NCBI RefSeq assembly: GCF_024580955.1
Contig: NZ_JANIKD010000006.1
Coordinates: 62,001-126,000 of the forward strand
Source: Corynebacterium sp. 122RC1
GTDB lineage: Bacteria; Actinomycetota; Actinomycetes; Mycobacteriales; Mycobacteriaceae
DNA length: 64,000 nt
Direction: 5' to 3'
The notes beneath the pieces were generated by a model that was given only the letters and a program-made list of their open reading frames with translations, was not told the DNA's origin and did no database searches. The position numbers were made by a program, and so were the translations under genes. Position 1 is the first letter of the stretch. Each line of letters starts with the position of its first letter. This document shows positions 27,313 through 36,501 of this stretch, one piece after another.

Positions 27313-28575
27313 ATGACTTCATCAAACATCACCGTGGTGGGCATCAATGCCTCCTCAGGTGCCTCCGCGCAGGATACCTTCACCACGCAAGCCCAAAAGG
27401 TGCTCGCGAGCGCAACCATAGTAATCGGCGCGAAGCGCCAACTAGACCTGGTTGCTGAGTGGACTCCCGCAGACCTCGTAGAACTCCCGCGGCCGCTGCT
27501 CCCGGGCCTGGACATGCTTCTGGCCACCCACACTGCGCAACCCATGGCGAGTGTTGTAGTGCTGGCCTCCGGCGACCCAATGTTTTATGGGATTGGAGCC
27601 ACGGTGAGGCGGCTGGGCTACGCCCCTTTGGTGCTGCCTGTGCCGTCGTCGGCAAGCCTTGCCTGTGCCCGCCTCGGATGGGCGTTGCAGCACACGGAAA
27701 TCTATAGCTTGGTCACTGCCCCCGTTGACTCTTTGGCGATCCCCGTGGCCAAGGGCATGCCGTTTTTGGTGCTGGGGCGCGACGAGCACACTCCCAGCGA
27801 GGTGCGCCGCTTCGTGCCGGAGGAGACAGCGGTGGAGGTCCTGCACAACCTCGGTGCGGAGGATGAACGCCGAGTGGTGCTTGCCCCAGGTGCGCCGGTG
27901 GAGCCGATGCCCGGCTTGAACATTTTGGCCGTCACGCCGCAAGCCAACCGAACCTTTGCTGAACGCCCACCGGCGGCGTCGTTGGCGCCCGGTTTGCCAG
28001 ATGATTGCTATGAGCACGACGGCCAGCTCACCAAGTCCCACGTTCGGGCGCTGGCAATCGCTGCGCTGCGACCCATGACCGGGGATGTGCTCTGGGACAT
28101 CGGCGGTGGCTCGGGTTCGGTGGCGATTGAGTTTCTGCGCGTGGGTGCGCAGGCGGTGAGCATGGCTGCGCAGTCGCCACATCAGTGCCGCGCGGTGGTG
28201 TTCGAACGCAACCCTGAGCGCGCCGAGCGTATTCAGGCCAACGCAGCAACGCTGGGTGTATCCACTCTGTTGAGCGTGCAGAGTGCGGCACCAGAGGCCT
28301 TTGCCAAAGCCCTGGAATCCCCAACAGCGGTGTTCATCGGTGGTGGGCTCACCATCCCCGGTGTGTTTGAGCAGGCTTGGGAGCGGCTGCGCCCCGGCGG
28401 GCGCCTGGTGGCCAATGCGGTGACCATTGAGACCCAAGCACGGCTGTTTGAGCTGCGCAAACATTTCGGTGGGGAGCTGCACCACTTTGCAATCAGCCAC
28501 GAACATGCAATTGGCAGCTTCACCGCTCTGCGCCCAGCACTCGGGGTGCACCAGTGGTATGTGGAAAAGAACTAG
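27313..28575 (+). CDS. cobL: Precorrin-6Y C5,15-methyltransferase (decarboxylating)
   Basis: Methylates C5 and C15 and decarboxylates the C12 acetate of precorrin-6Y. Its 420 residues comprise two fused domains: an N-terminal tetrapyrrole methylase (ASGDPMFYGIGATV, VVLPVPSSASLACARLGW) and a C-terminal CbiT-like SAM domain (DVLWDIGGGSGSVAIEFLR, VFIGGGLT). ATG 27313 is 21 bp after the SDR stop with a GAAAAGAAAG purine stretch. It starts the cobL-cobM-cobK group, part of the aerobic corrin pathway. Confidence 0.95.
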   Translation: MTSSNITVVGINASSGASAQDTFTTQAQKVLASATIVIGAKRQLDLVAEWTPADLVELPRPLLPGLDMLLATHTAQPMASVVVLASGDPMFYGIGATVRRLGYAPLVLPVPSSASLACARLGWALQHTEIYSLVTAPVDSLAIPVAKGMPFLVLGRDEHTPSEVRRFVPEETAVEVLHNLGAEDERRVVLAPGAPVEPMPGLNILAVTPQANRTFAERPPAASLAPGLPDDCYEHDGQLTKSHVRALAIAALRPMTGDVLWDIGGGSGSVAIEFLRVGAQAVSMAAQSPHQCRAVVFERNPERAERIQANAATLGVSTLLSVQSAAPEAFAKALESPTAVFIGGGLTIPGVFEQAWERLRPGGRLVANAVTIETQARLFELRKHFGGELHHFAISHEHAIGSFTALRPALGVHQWYVEKN

Positions 28576-28629
28576 CCTCGCCCGGAGCAACAACCCGGAC
28601 CATCACCGGAACCAGTTAAGGAGCAACGA

Positions 28630-29403
28630 ATGACCGTCTATTTCATCGGCGCAGGCCCAGGGGCCGCGGACCTGCTCACCTTGCGTGCACACCGCATTCT
28701 CTCCGAAGCACCGGTGGTGCTGTACGCGGGCAGTATTGTGCCCGAGGAGGTGTTGGAGTCCCTTGCACAGGACGCCACCGTAGTGAACACGGCGCGCATG
28801 CCGCTTGAGGAGATCATCAACACCATCGCCCAGGCGGACCGAGAGGGCAAGGACGTAGCCCGGCTGCATTCCGGGGACCCCTCCATCTACAGCGCGGTGG
28901 CGGAGCAGGCGCGCAGGTTGACGGAGCTGGGGATCGCCTACCAAATCGTCCCAGGTGTGCCCGCCTTCGCTGCGGTTGCGGCAAGCCTTGGCCACGAGCT
29001 CACGGTGCCCACGGTGGGCCAAACGGTGATCCTCACCCGCGTCCAGGGCAGGGCGTCTGCGATGCCTGAAGGCGAAGACCTGGCAACCCTCGGCGCGAGC
29101 AAAGCCACCCTGTGCATCCACCTTGCTGCCCATGACATCGAGCGCGTGGTTGCGGAGCTCACCCCGAACTACGGCGAAGACTGCCCGGCCGCGGTGGTGG
29201 CATACGCCTCCAGGGAAAACGAGCAGATCGTGCGCGGTACCCTCGGCGACATCGCTCAGAAAGTACGTGAGGCCAACATCCAGCGCACCGCGGTGATCGT
29301 GGTGGGAAGGGTGCTCGGCGCGGAGGGCTTCCCTGATTCCTTCCTCTATTCCGACGACCGTCCGCGCGACGAACACGGAAGGACCATTGCATGCGGGCAT
29401 TAA
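28630..29403 (+). CDS. cobM: Precorrin-4 C11-methyltransferase
   Basis: A single-domain tetrapyrrole methylase of 257 residues that methylates C11 of precorrin-4. It shows VYFIGAGPGAADLLTLRA at the start, LHSGDPSIYSAVAEQARRL (substrate loop), YQIVPGVPAFAAVAASLG and TVILTRVQGRASAMPEGE, which is typical of CobM/CbiF. ATG 28630 has TAAGGAG upstream. It overlaps cobK by 13 bp. Confidence 0.95.
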   Translation: MTVYFIGAGPGAADLLTLRAHRILSEAPVVLYAGSIVPEEVLESLAQDATVVNTARMPLEEIINTIAQADREGKDVARLHSGDPSIYSAVAEQARRLTELGIAYQIVPGVPAFAAVAASLGHELTVPTVGQTVILTRVQGRASAMPEGEDLATLGASKATLCIHLAAHDIERVVAELTPNYGEDCPAAVVAYASRENEQIVRGTLGDIAQKVREANIQRTAVIVVGRVLGAEGFPDSFLYSDDRPRDEHGRTIACGH

Positions 29404-30119
29404 TCCTGGGTGGCACCGGGGAAGGCCGCGAAGTTGCCCGGCTGTTGGTAGAGCGAGGCTGGCACGTGACCAGCTCACTTGCAGGCCGAGTTTCCGCTCC
29501 CAAGTTGCCTGTGGGCGAGGTTCGCATCGGCGGCTTTGGCGGCCCGGCGGGGCTTACCTCCTGGCTGCTTAACCAAGGCGTGGAAGTGGTCATTGATGCC
29601 ACTCATCCCTTTGCGGAACGGATCAGCCAATCTGCTGCGGAAGCTGCCAGGGCCACCGGCATTCCGCTGATCGCCCTGCACCGCCCAGCTTGGGTGAAGC
29701 AAAAAGGGGACAAGTGGATTGAGGTGGGCTCCATGCAGGAAGCAGCCGAGCAGGCTTCGCGTTTTGCTCACGTGCTGCTCACCATTGGCCGCCAGCAGCT
29801 CGCTGCTTTTGCCAATGATCCCCACAACCTCTACGTGATCCGCACTGTGGAACCCCCAAGCGCCCCGCTGCCACCACGCCACCGCGTGATCACCTCCCGC
29901 GGGCCATTTGCCCTGGAGGATGAGAAGGCGCTGATGATCGGCAACCAAATTGACGTCTTGGTCACCAAAAACTCAGGCGGCACACTCACGGAGGCCAAAC
30001 TCCAGGCCGCGAACCAGCTCGGTATTCCCGTGATCATGGTGCAGCGCCCTCCGTTGCCTAAGGTGGCCCTGCAGGCAAGCACCCCCAAAGAGGTGCTCAG
30101 CCTCATCGAGCGGATCTAG
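29391..30119 (+). CDS. cobK: Precorrin-6A reductase
   Basis: An NADPH-dependent enzyme reducing the macrocycle of precorrin-6A to 6B. In the 242 residues the Rossmann start is RALILGGTGEGREVARLL, with the conserved DATHPFAERISQSA, LLTIGRQQLAAF, ISSRGPF-like TSRGPFALEDE and LVTKNSGGTLTEAKLQAA. ATG 29391 overlaps cobM by 13 bp, so translation is coupled. It is convergent with the VWA gene, with only 4 bp between stops. Confidence 0.95.
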   Translation: MRALILGGTGEGREVARLLVERGWHVTSSLAGRVSAPKLPVGEVRIGGFGGPAGLTSWLLNQGVEVVIDATHPFAERISQSAAEAARATGIPLIALHRPAWVKQKGDKWIEVGSMQEAAEQASRFAHVLLTIGRQQLAAFANDPHNLYVIRTVEPPSAPLPPRHRVITSRGPFALEDEKALMIGNQIDVLVTKNSGGTLTEAKLQAANQLGIPVIMVQRPPLPKVALQASTPKEVLSLIERI

Positions 30120-30123
30120 CGGC

Positions 30124-31527
30124 TTACTGAGTAGCTAGTGCTTCTGCGGCGATCTCTGGCAGCCGCTCCACATCAGTCACCTGGGTGAGCTTGCCACCGG
30201 TGGCCGCCGCGGCCTCCGCGAGGTTTTCATCCGGCTCGATCGCACCGAGGGAAAGCACTACCAGGCGCACCTGCGCTTGCTGGGCCACCGGCACAACGTC
30301 CATCACGTTCATCTCATCGGCGGTGCCGGAGGTAAAGGCCAGCACTGTCACCGGCTGCCCGTTTCCGGTCTGCACCGCGTAATCGGCAGCGTGCAGCAAC
30401 GCCGCGGCCACTGCGGAGCGCGTCTGCGGCTGCCCACCAGTACCAAAGGCCTGGGCAATGCCGCTCAGCGAGTCCGCGCTGTTGCCCACGCCCAACGCCA
30501 CGTTGTTGCGCCAGCCGGCCGTCACACCTTCAGACAGCGGGGAAGAGTAGTTCCACAAGCCCAGCGCCCGCCCCTCGCCAACCTCGGCGGCAACTCGGGA
30601 AATTGCGGCGACCTCAGCATTGAACCACTCACCGGCAACCCCCTGCGAGGTGTCCATGAGGAAGAGGACGTCCTGCGGCTGGGTTTGTTCGGTTGCTACC
30701 GACTCGCCCAGCGTCCCCTCACTGCTCAAGGCAGCCAGGGCCTCTGCGGCGGTTGCGAATCCTTGGGGCAGCTCGGTACCGCCATTGAGTGCGATGGCCT
30801 GTCCAAAGTCAGCGCCAGCCCGGATCTTCTCCTCATCAACAGCATCGGTGGCGTTCAACGCCACCGCACGCAGCGGCTTGAAAGTATCCGGGGCTTCCAC
30901 GAACGTCCAGCCATCGGGAACCTTGGAAGCAGACACCGCAAATGCTGCGCCCTCCGTCACTGCTTGCTCCACGCTCAGATTGGTGTCCTGACTGAGAGCC
31001 TGCGCCACTGCGTTTGCGTCCTCGCCGAGCTGGGCGGTGGCCACCAGTGCCGCGGCTAGGGGATCGCTGGCGGTGGGGTAGCGCACTTGCGCCTCCTCGG
31101 CCCATTCCGCTCCTGCATCCTGGGTGGCAAAGCCCACTTTTTCGGTTGCCACCACCGGCCACTCCAGCGTTGCAGCGGAGCGCCCAGCCTGGGCGAGCAC
31201 AGCCTGGATTTCTTGGTCGGATTCGGCGGCAAGGTACACGCCGGCATCGGCAACGTTATCCGCCAAAGACGCTGTGACGCAGTAGTCACGAACTACCCGG
31301 TCTGCGCTGTTGTAGGCGTCAATGACATCCCGGGCGGCGTCGGGCTGCGATGATGCCACCGGAAGAATCAGCTCGCCGTTGATGCATTCGCCGCTAGCGG
31401 AGGTGTCTTGGCGGGTTTGGGTGTACCACACGCTCACCGCGACCACCGCGAGGATGAGCGCGACCACGCTCAGGATGAAACCCTTTGATACCGCGTAGTT
31501 GCTTTTACCATCGGAATGCCTACCCAA
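30124..31527 (-). CDS. Membrane-anchored protein with VWA-like domain
   Basis: A 467-residue protein with an N-terminal cytoplasmic basic stretch, one transmembrane helix (GFILSVVALILAVVAVSVWY, about residues 16-35) and a large exported part. Residues about 45-280 look like a solute-binding-protein-like lobe (ELILPVASSQPDAARDVIDAYN). About 290-467 is a von Willebrand A fold beginning DVLFLMDTSQG, where the MIDAS motif DxSxS has Gly at its last position, so metal binding may be weak. The start is TTG 31527, preceded by GAAAGG; the N-terminus MGRHSD is common in actinobacterial membrane proteins. Likely last gene of the minus-strand group. Function unknown; cell-envelope surface role inferred. 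Confidence 0.75.
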   Translation of the reverse strand: MGRHSDGKSNYAVSKGFILSVVALILAVVAVSVWYTQTRQDTSASGECINGELILPVASSQPDAARDVIDAYNSADRVVRDYCVTASLADNVADAGVYLAAESDQEIQAVLAQAGRSAATLEWPVVATEKVGFATQDAGAEWAEEAQVRYPTASDPLAAALVATAQLGEDANAVAQALSQDTNLSVEQAVTEGAAFAVSASKVPDGWTFVEAPDTFKPLRAVALNATDAVDEEKIRAGADFGQAIALNGGTELPQGFATAAEALAALSSEGTLGESVATEQTQPQDVLFLMDTSQGVAGEWFNAEVAAISRVAAEVGEGRALGLWNYSSPLSEGVTAGWRNNVALGVGNSADSLSGIAQAFGTGGQPQTRSAVAAALLHAADYAVQTGNGQPVTVLAFTSGTADEMNVMDVVPVAQQAQVRLVVLSLGAIEPDENLAEAAAATGGKLTQVTDVERLPEIAAEALATQ

Positions 31528-31589
31528 TTGTCACGCCTTTCTCCAACCACGGTGCACACGTGCAGGTGGGTTCTGTTGTGCTCGAGCGT

Positions 31590-32480
31590 TTACAGTGTAA
31601 GCGCGCGGGCTGCGTCGATCACAGCGACAAGCCGTGCGCGCACCGAACTGCCTCGCGCGGCAAGTTCTCGCTGGCGGTGTACGTATTCCGCCTTACCCTC
31701 CGGCGTTTCAATAGCCACCACCCCGAACCCGAGCTCGCGGCAGTCATAAGGTGAGGCCTCCATGTCCAAGATCCGCGCGTCCCACGCCAGGGTAAAGGCG
31801 TCCAGCAAGAGCTCACCGGGCACCAGGGGCCCCAGCTTGGTGGCCCACTTATACAGGTCCATGTTCGCGTGCAGGCAGCCCCGTTGTTCTTTTTGTGGCT
31901 GGCTTTCCCTGTCCAGCACGGTGAGATTGAGCGGCCTCGCTGGCTCCGTGAAAAACCGAAAGGCATCAAAATGTGTGCAGCGCAGTTGCTCGCGGCGCAC
32001 CACGGCGTCGGTGCCTTCTGGGCCGAGGCGCAAGGGGAGATCGTGGCGAGGCTGCGGCGTTTCAAACACCATTGCCCATTCATGCAGGCCAAAGCAGTCA
32101 AAGTGCGCTGGGTTCACCTCGGTGTTCGCCAGCAGCTCACGGATATAGCCCAGCGTCTGTTGCTTTGCGGTGCAAAACGCGCTCAGATCTACCTGCGTGA
32201 TCCCATCGGCGGTGCTGTACCACTTCCAGCCTGCCTGCACCGGCGGGTCATCCGAATCAGGATCATGTGCCAGTGCGTTTCCGACGCCAGGGTGCCATCG
32301 GTGGAGGTGGGAGGCCCGAATCGGGTAGTACTCAAACAGGAAGTCGAACACTGGGTGGCGCTGCCCAGCTTTCCGACGCGCAACGTGCGCAGCGGTAAAC
32401 GTCTCCGCGCGTGCGTCGTGTTCTGCGGCCAGTGCCCGCCACTTTTCGGGGGCGAGCACGGTTGTGGTGGACGTGCCCAT
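31590..32480 (-). CDS. Conserved actinobacterial protein of unknown function
   Basis: A 296-residue soluble protein. It is rich in aromatic and His residues (FEYYPIRASHLHRWHPG, CFGLHEWAMVFE, GCLHANMDLYKWA). The HxxW and multiple His/Asp positions could bind metal, but I recognise no family with confidence. I recall relatives being labelled 3-methyladenine DNA glycosylase; no HhH-GPD or AAG-type motif is visible, so I do not use that name. It begins 2 bp after the upstream CorC-like gene and so is in the same operon. Confidence 0.7.
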   Translation of the reverse strand: MGTSTTTVLAPEKWRALAAEHDARAETFTAAHVARRKAGQRHPVFDFLFEYYPIRASHLHRWHPGVGNALAHDPDSDDPPVQAGWKWYSTADGITQVDLSAFCTAKQQTLGYIRELLANTEVNPAHFDCFGLHEWAMVFETPQPRHDLPLRLGPEGTDAVVRREQLRCTHFDAFRFFTEPARPLNLTVLDRESQPQKEQRGCLHANMDLYKWATKLGPLVPGELLLDAFTLAWDARILDMEASPYDCRELGFGVVAIETPEGKAEYVHRQRELAARGSSVRARLVAVIDAARALTL

Positions 32481-32482
32481 TG

Positions 32483-33532
32483 CTACTGCTCGTGGGTCCA
32501 GTCAGAGAAGGTGCCCACGTATTCTTCGATCAGGTCCTCCAAAGTGACCACGCCAAGGAGTTCGCCGCGGTCGCGGACCTGCGCCATATGGGCAGACTTC
32601 TTGTGCATCGCCTGCAGCGCCTCATCCATGGTGCCAGTGCCATCCACGATGGTCAGCGGCCTGATTTCCGAGCGGTGAATAATCATGTCCGGGTTGTTCT
32701 CGCCGAGGCGGTCCAGGATGTCCTTCACGTGCACATATCCAATAAAGGAACCGTCTTTGCCTGTGACTGGGAAGCGGCTAAACCCGGTTTCAGCAACAGC
32801 TTGCTCCAGCTCCGTGAGCAGCGGGCCGCGCTGACCGAATGCGAGCGTGCGGACGTCGGAAAGCGGAATCAGCACCTCCTTGATGGAGCGATCTTCTACA
32901 CGCAGCGCCTTGTTGAGGCGGGCGTGCTCCTCGGCGTCGAGCAGACCTTCGGAGCGGGACTCGGAGATCATCGTGGCCAATTGTTCCTGGTCAACTGTGG
33001 AATCTAGCTCGTCTTTTTGTTCGATGCCCACGGCACGCAACGTGATTCGCGCGATCCAGTTCATGAAGATGATCAATGGCCTCGTAATGCGCATGATCCA
33101 CAACAGGGCGGGGCTCAGCCACATCGCCAAGGTTTCGGGGCCCGCCAATGCGATGTTCTTTGGCACCATCTCGCCGAAGAGGATATGGAGGAAGGTGATC
33201 AGGCCGAGCGCGATCACAAAGCTGATTGGGTGTAGGAGATGGTCCGGCACACCCCAGTTTTGGAAGGGCTCCTCAATGAAGTGAGCGATCGCCGGTTCAG
33301 CAACCTTACCAAGCAGCAGCGAGCACACCGTGATACCGAATTGGCAAACCGCAAGCATGATGGACAGGTGCTCTGTTGCGTAGAGGACCGTGCGGGCGCC
33401 GCGGCGGCCCTGCGCAATCATGTTTTCCAGGCGGTCTTTACGCGAGGAAATGAGCGCGAACTCCGCGGCCACAAAGTAGGCGTTGGCCAGCAGCAGGCCA
33501 ATGATGAGGAAAATCGTAGTGAGAAGGCTCAT
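32483..33532 (-). CDS. CNNM/CorC-type membrane protein with CBS pair (HlyC-like)
   Basis: A 349-residue protein: an N-terminal DUF21 domain with about three transmembrane helices (LLTTIFLIIGLLLANAYFVA; ISFVIALGLITFLHILFGE; conserved GEMVPKNIAL), then two CBS domains (about 195-320) ending ...LEDLIEEYVG. It lacks the C-terminal CorC_HlyC domain that its upstream paralogue has. Family members are linked to Mg2+ or Co2+ efflux; 'hemolysin' is a historical name. It begins 3 bp after the paralogous gene, as Rv1841c/Rv1842c do. Confidence 0.9.
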   Translation of the reverse strand: MSLLTTIFLIIGLLLANAYFVAAEFALISSRKDRLENMIAQGRRGARTVLYATEHLSIMLAVCQFGITVCSLLLGKVAEPAIAHFIEEPFQNWGVPDHLLHPISFVIALGLITFLHILFGEMVPKNIALAGPETLAMWLSPALLWIMRITRPLIIFMNWIARITLRAVGIEQKDELDSTVDQEQLATMISESRSEGLLDAEEHARLNKALRVEDRSIKEVLIPLSDVRTLAFGQRGPLLTELEQAVAETGFSRFPVTGKDGSFIGYVHVKDILDRLGENNPDMIIHRSEIRPLTIVDGTGTMDEALQAMHKKSAHMAQVRDRGELLGVVTLEDLIEEYVGTFSDWTHEQ

Positions 33533-33535
33533 CGC

Positions 33536-34978
33536 TTAGGCCTCCTTACTCTGGGTGATACGGTGGGGCGCCCTTTGTGCCGTTGAAGCAGCGTCGGCGT
33601 TTTGGAAAGCCTCCGCCTCCTCATCGCTGACAGGGGAGAGGATTACTTTCTCCACGCGGCGGTCCTCCATCACCGTGACCTTGGCGAGCCAGCGCCCGGT
33701 GTAGCCAGACTCAAACTCTGCCAAAAACGGGTTGTCCGATTCCGGCAGCAGCAATTGGTCATCCACCTGCGGAATCCGGCCGAGCTGCGCCATCACCAAC
33801 CCGCCGAGGGTTTCATAGGGGCCCTCGGGGCTGTGGTAGCCCACCTTTTCCGTGAGTTCATCCAGGCGAACCAAACCGGCTACTTCCCAGGAGGTGCCGA
33901 AGCGCTGGAAGTCGCGCTCTGCTTCTTGGTCATCGTGCTCGTCGTAGACCTCGCCCAGGATTTCTTCCACCACGTCTTCAATGGTGATGATGCCCGCGGT
34001 GCCGCCGTATTCATCAGCCACCAGGATCACCTGGGAACCCGCCGAGCGCACCGCGTTGAGCACCGAGTCGCCATCCAGGCTCTCCGGGACCACCGGAATT
34101 GGGCGGGCCAAGGATCGCATTGTGGTGGTTGCGCGCTGCTCCTGGGGGATAGAGAAGGCGTCCTTGAAGTGGACTACACCGAGGGTGTCGTCGAGGTCGG
34201 ACTGGATCACGGGGAAGCGGGAGTGACCCGATTCGATTGCCAAGGCGATGAGGTCTGGGACGGTGTCGTCGGCATGCAATGTCTCGATGGTGGAGCGAGG
34301 CGTCATCAGTTCTGCCGCGGTGGTCTCGCCGAACTTCAGGGATCGGTCAAGCACCAGGGCGGTGTTTTCATCAAGGCCACCCGACTCAGCGGAGTTGCGC
34401 ACCAGCGCGGTGAGTTCCTGCGTAGAACGGGCGGAGGCCAGCTCATCCGCGGGTTCGATGCCCATGCGGCGCACCGTGAAGTTTGCCGCCCGGTTGAGCA
34501 CGTTAATGAAACCCTTGAACACGGTATTGAAAATGCCCACCGGGCCCACTACAAAGCGGGCGGTCTCCAGCGGGTGCGTGATGGCGATGTTCTTGGGCAC
34601 AAGCTCGCCAAACACCATGGACAAAAATGTTGCCACGAGCAGCGCGAGTATCAGGGCCACCGTGGTGGAGGAGGAAGCGCTCAGACCCACTGCTTCCAGC
34701 ACGGGGGTAAAGAATTGCGCCAAGATCGGTTCAGCCAAAAAGCCCGTGGCCAGCGTGGTGATGGTGATGCCGAGCTGCGCGCCGGACAGGACGAAGGAGA
34801 GGTTTTGGTAGTCCCTGCGCACGGCCTTTGCACGGCCGTCGCCTTTGGATTGGACGTGGTTATCAATCGTGGAGCGCTCGAGGCCGGTGAGCGCAAACTC
34901 AATAGCCACGAAAAGGCCCGTGCTTGCGGTGAGCAGCACAAAGCCAATAAGAGAAAGAATGCTTATGAGGATGTCCAT
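33536..34978 (-). CDS. CNNM/CorC-type membrane protein, full length (HlyC-like)
   Basis: A 480-residue paralogue of the next gene: DUF21 transmembrane domain (about 1-200, with FGELVPKNIAITHP), two CBS domains (about 215-340, including ILVADEYGGTAGIITIEDVVEEILGE) and a C-terminal CorC_HlyC domain (about 355-445). The family transports or senses divalent cations. It starts 12 bp after the DEAD-box helicase stop, suggesting read-through into this group. The two tandem paralogues probably form a heteromer (inference). Confidence 0.9.
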   Translation of the reverse strand: MDILISILSLIGFVLLTASTGLFVAIEFALTGLERSTIDNHVQSKGDGRAKAVRRDYQNLSFVLSGAQLGITITTLATGFLAEPILAQFFTPVLEAVGLSASSSTTVALILALLVATFLSMVFGELVPKNIAITHPLETARFVVGPVGIFNTVFKGFINVLNRAANFTVRRMGIEPADELASARSTQELTALVRNSAESGGLDENTALVLDRSLKFGETTAAELMTPRSTIETLHADDTVPDLIALAIESGHSRFPVIQSDLDDTLGVVHFKDAFSIPQEQRATTTMRSLARPIPVVPESLDGDSVLNAVRSAGSQVILVADEYGGTAGIITIEDVVEEILGEVYDEHDDQEAERDFQRFGTSWEVAGLVRLDELTEKVGYHSPEGPYETLGGLVMAQLGRIPQVDDQLLLPESDNPFLAEFESGYTGRWLAKVTVMEDRRVEKVILSPVSDEEAEAFQNADAASTAQRAPHRITQSKEA

Positions 34979-34990
34979 CGTTGCCCTATA

Positions 34991-36406
34991 CTAGCGGTTT
35001 CCTCGCTGCCTGCTGGAACGTGGCTGTGCGTTGCGGCCTGCATTTCCTTTGCCGCTACGCTCACGGAAAGGCTGAGCAGACGTGTTTTGGGACTCGCCTC
35101 GAGCCTTGTTCCCATTTCGAGCCTTGTTCCCACCCGTCCGACGTCGACTCCCGCGACTCCGGGTGCCTGGAGTCTTGGGTGCGTCGGAATCCTTGCTGGG
35201 GCGCTGCTGGAGCATTTGGCCGAAGGGCGGCAGGGGACTGCCATTCACCTTGCGGGCGCCAGTGATGCGGGCGAGTTCCTCCGAGTCCGCGGTGACGTGC
35301 GCCTCCTGGGCGTCTACGCCAGCCTTTTCCAGGAGTTTTGCCACCTCTTGACGCTGCTCATCGGTGACGAGCGTGACAACGGCACCGACGGCTCCAGCAC
35401 GGGCGGTGCGACCCGCCCGGTGCAGGTAAGCCTTGTGCTCGGCGGGTGGGTCGATGTGGACAACCAGGTCTACGTCGGCGATGTCGATGCCGCGTGCGGC
35501 GATGTCCGTGGCCACGAGCACCGGAACGGAACCGTCGGTAAATCCCGCGATAGACGCGGTGCGCGAGCCCTGGCCTTTGTCCCCGTGGAGCCCCACGGCG
35601 TTGATGCCGATCCGGCGCAATTTCTTGACCTGCCGGTCCACCGCGTGTTTGGTGCGCATGAACATAATGGTTTTGCCCTCGCGCCCGGCGATGCGAGCCA
35701 CAATGTCCGGACGGTCAGCCTTTTGACCTACGTGGAACACGTAGTGCGTCATGGTTTCCACGGCTGCCTCAACCGGGGCGGTGGAATGGACAGCGGGTTC
35801 TTGCATGAAGCGGTCCACGAGCTTTTGCACATCGCCGTCCAAGGTGGCGGAAAAGAGCAACCGCTGACCGCCGGCCGGGGTTCGTTCAAGAAGCTTGGTG
35901 ACCTGGGGGAGAAAACCCATGTCCGCCATTTGGTCCGCTTCATCTAAAGCGGTGATTTCCACCTTGGAAAGGTCCAGGTACTTCTGGTTGATGAGGTCCT
36001 GGGCGCGCCCTGGGGTGGCCACCAGAATATCCACCGGGGCGGCGAGCTGACGGATGTGGTTGCGGATGTTCACGCCACCCACAACATCGATGATGCGCAA
36101 CCCACAGACCGCTGCTGGCTCGTCAAGGCGCTCGCGGACCTGCGCCGCCAACTCACGGGTGGGCACGAGAATCAAGGCTCGGGGCTTGCCTGGGGTGCTG
36201 GCGCCGGTGCGAAACAGGCGGCTGATGATGGGTAGGCCAAAGGTGAAGGTTTTGCCGGAGCCGGTGGGGCCACGCCCAAGCACATCCTTGCCAGCCAATG
36301 CATCAGGGATTGCGGCGGCTTGGATGGGGAAGGGTTCAGTGATGCCCTGGCGCTGGAGTACATGGACAACAGCAGGGGCGAGGCCGAGATCGGCGAAGGT
36401 AGTCAT
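34991..36406 (-). CDS. DEAD-box ATP-dependent RNA helicase (RhlE-like)
   Basis: A 471-residue RNA helicase. Q motif region TFADLGLAPAVVHVLQRQGI, Walker A GPTGSGKTFTFGLP, Ia PTRELAAQV, DEAD in ALDEADQMADMGF, SAT in LFSATLDGDV, and HRAGRTARAG (motif VI). The C-terminal about 70 residues are Arg/Gly/Asn/Ser-rich and disordered, a typical RNA-binding tail. This tail contains an 18-bp in-frame duplication (35100-35132) encoding NGNKAR-type repeats. ATG 36406. Likely role: cold-linked ribosome or RNA maintenance (family knowledge). Confidence 0.93.
   Translation of the reverse strand: MTTFADLGLAPAVVHVLQRQGITEPFPIQAAAIPDALAGKDVLGRGPTGSGKTFTFGLPIISRLFRTGASTPGKPRALILVPTRELAAQVRERLDEPAAVCGLRIIDVVGGVNIRNHIRQLAAPVDILVATPGRAQDLINQKYLDLSKVEITALDEADQMADMGFLPQVTKLLERTPAGGQRLLFSATLDGDVQKLVDRFMQEPAVHSTAPVEAAVETMTHYVFHVGQKADRPDIVARIAGREGKTIMFMRTKHAVDRQVKKLRRIGINAVGLHGDKGQGSRTASIAGFTDGSVPVLVATDIAARGIDIADVDLVVHIDPPAEHKAYLHRAGRTARAGAVGAVVTLVTDEQRQEVAKLLEKAGVDAQEAHVTADSEELARITGARKVNGSPLPPFGQMLQQRPSKDSDAPKTPGTRSRGSRRRTGGNKARNGNKARGESQNTSAQPFRERSGKGNAGRNAQPRSSRQRGNR
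35100..35132. repeat. 18-bp period direct repeat in the DEAD-helicase tail
   Basis: CGAGCCTTGTTCCCA occurs at 35100-35114 and again at 35118-35132. It is in frame and gives two NKAR units in the basic C-terminal tail, a slippage-prone low-complexity region. Confidence 0.75.
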
Positions 36407-36501
36407 TCGGACTATCCTAGCAGTTCGTACGGCCTCGCTCCTGCTTGAAAAGCGCGGAAGCGCGGTGTCTGGATGGAAGTCAGGCGGAAATTAGGCAGCA
36501 A

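Noticed and set aside
32483..34978. Hemolysin/toxin function for the two HlyC-like proteins
   Set aside because: DUF21-CBS-CorC proteins are cation transport-related; the name hemolysin is historical.
33602..35947. A 781-codon plus-strand open frame opposite the CNNM and DEAD-box genes
   Set aside because: The minus-strand genes have full domain signatures; this frame has none and covers two unrelated genes.
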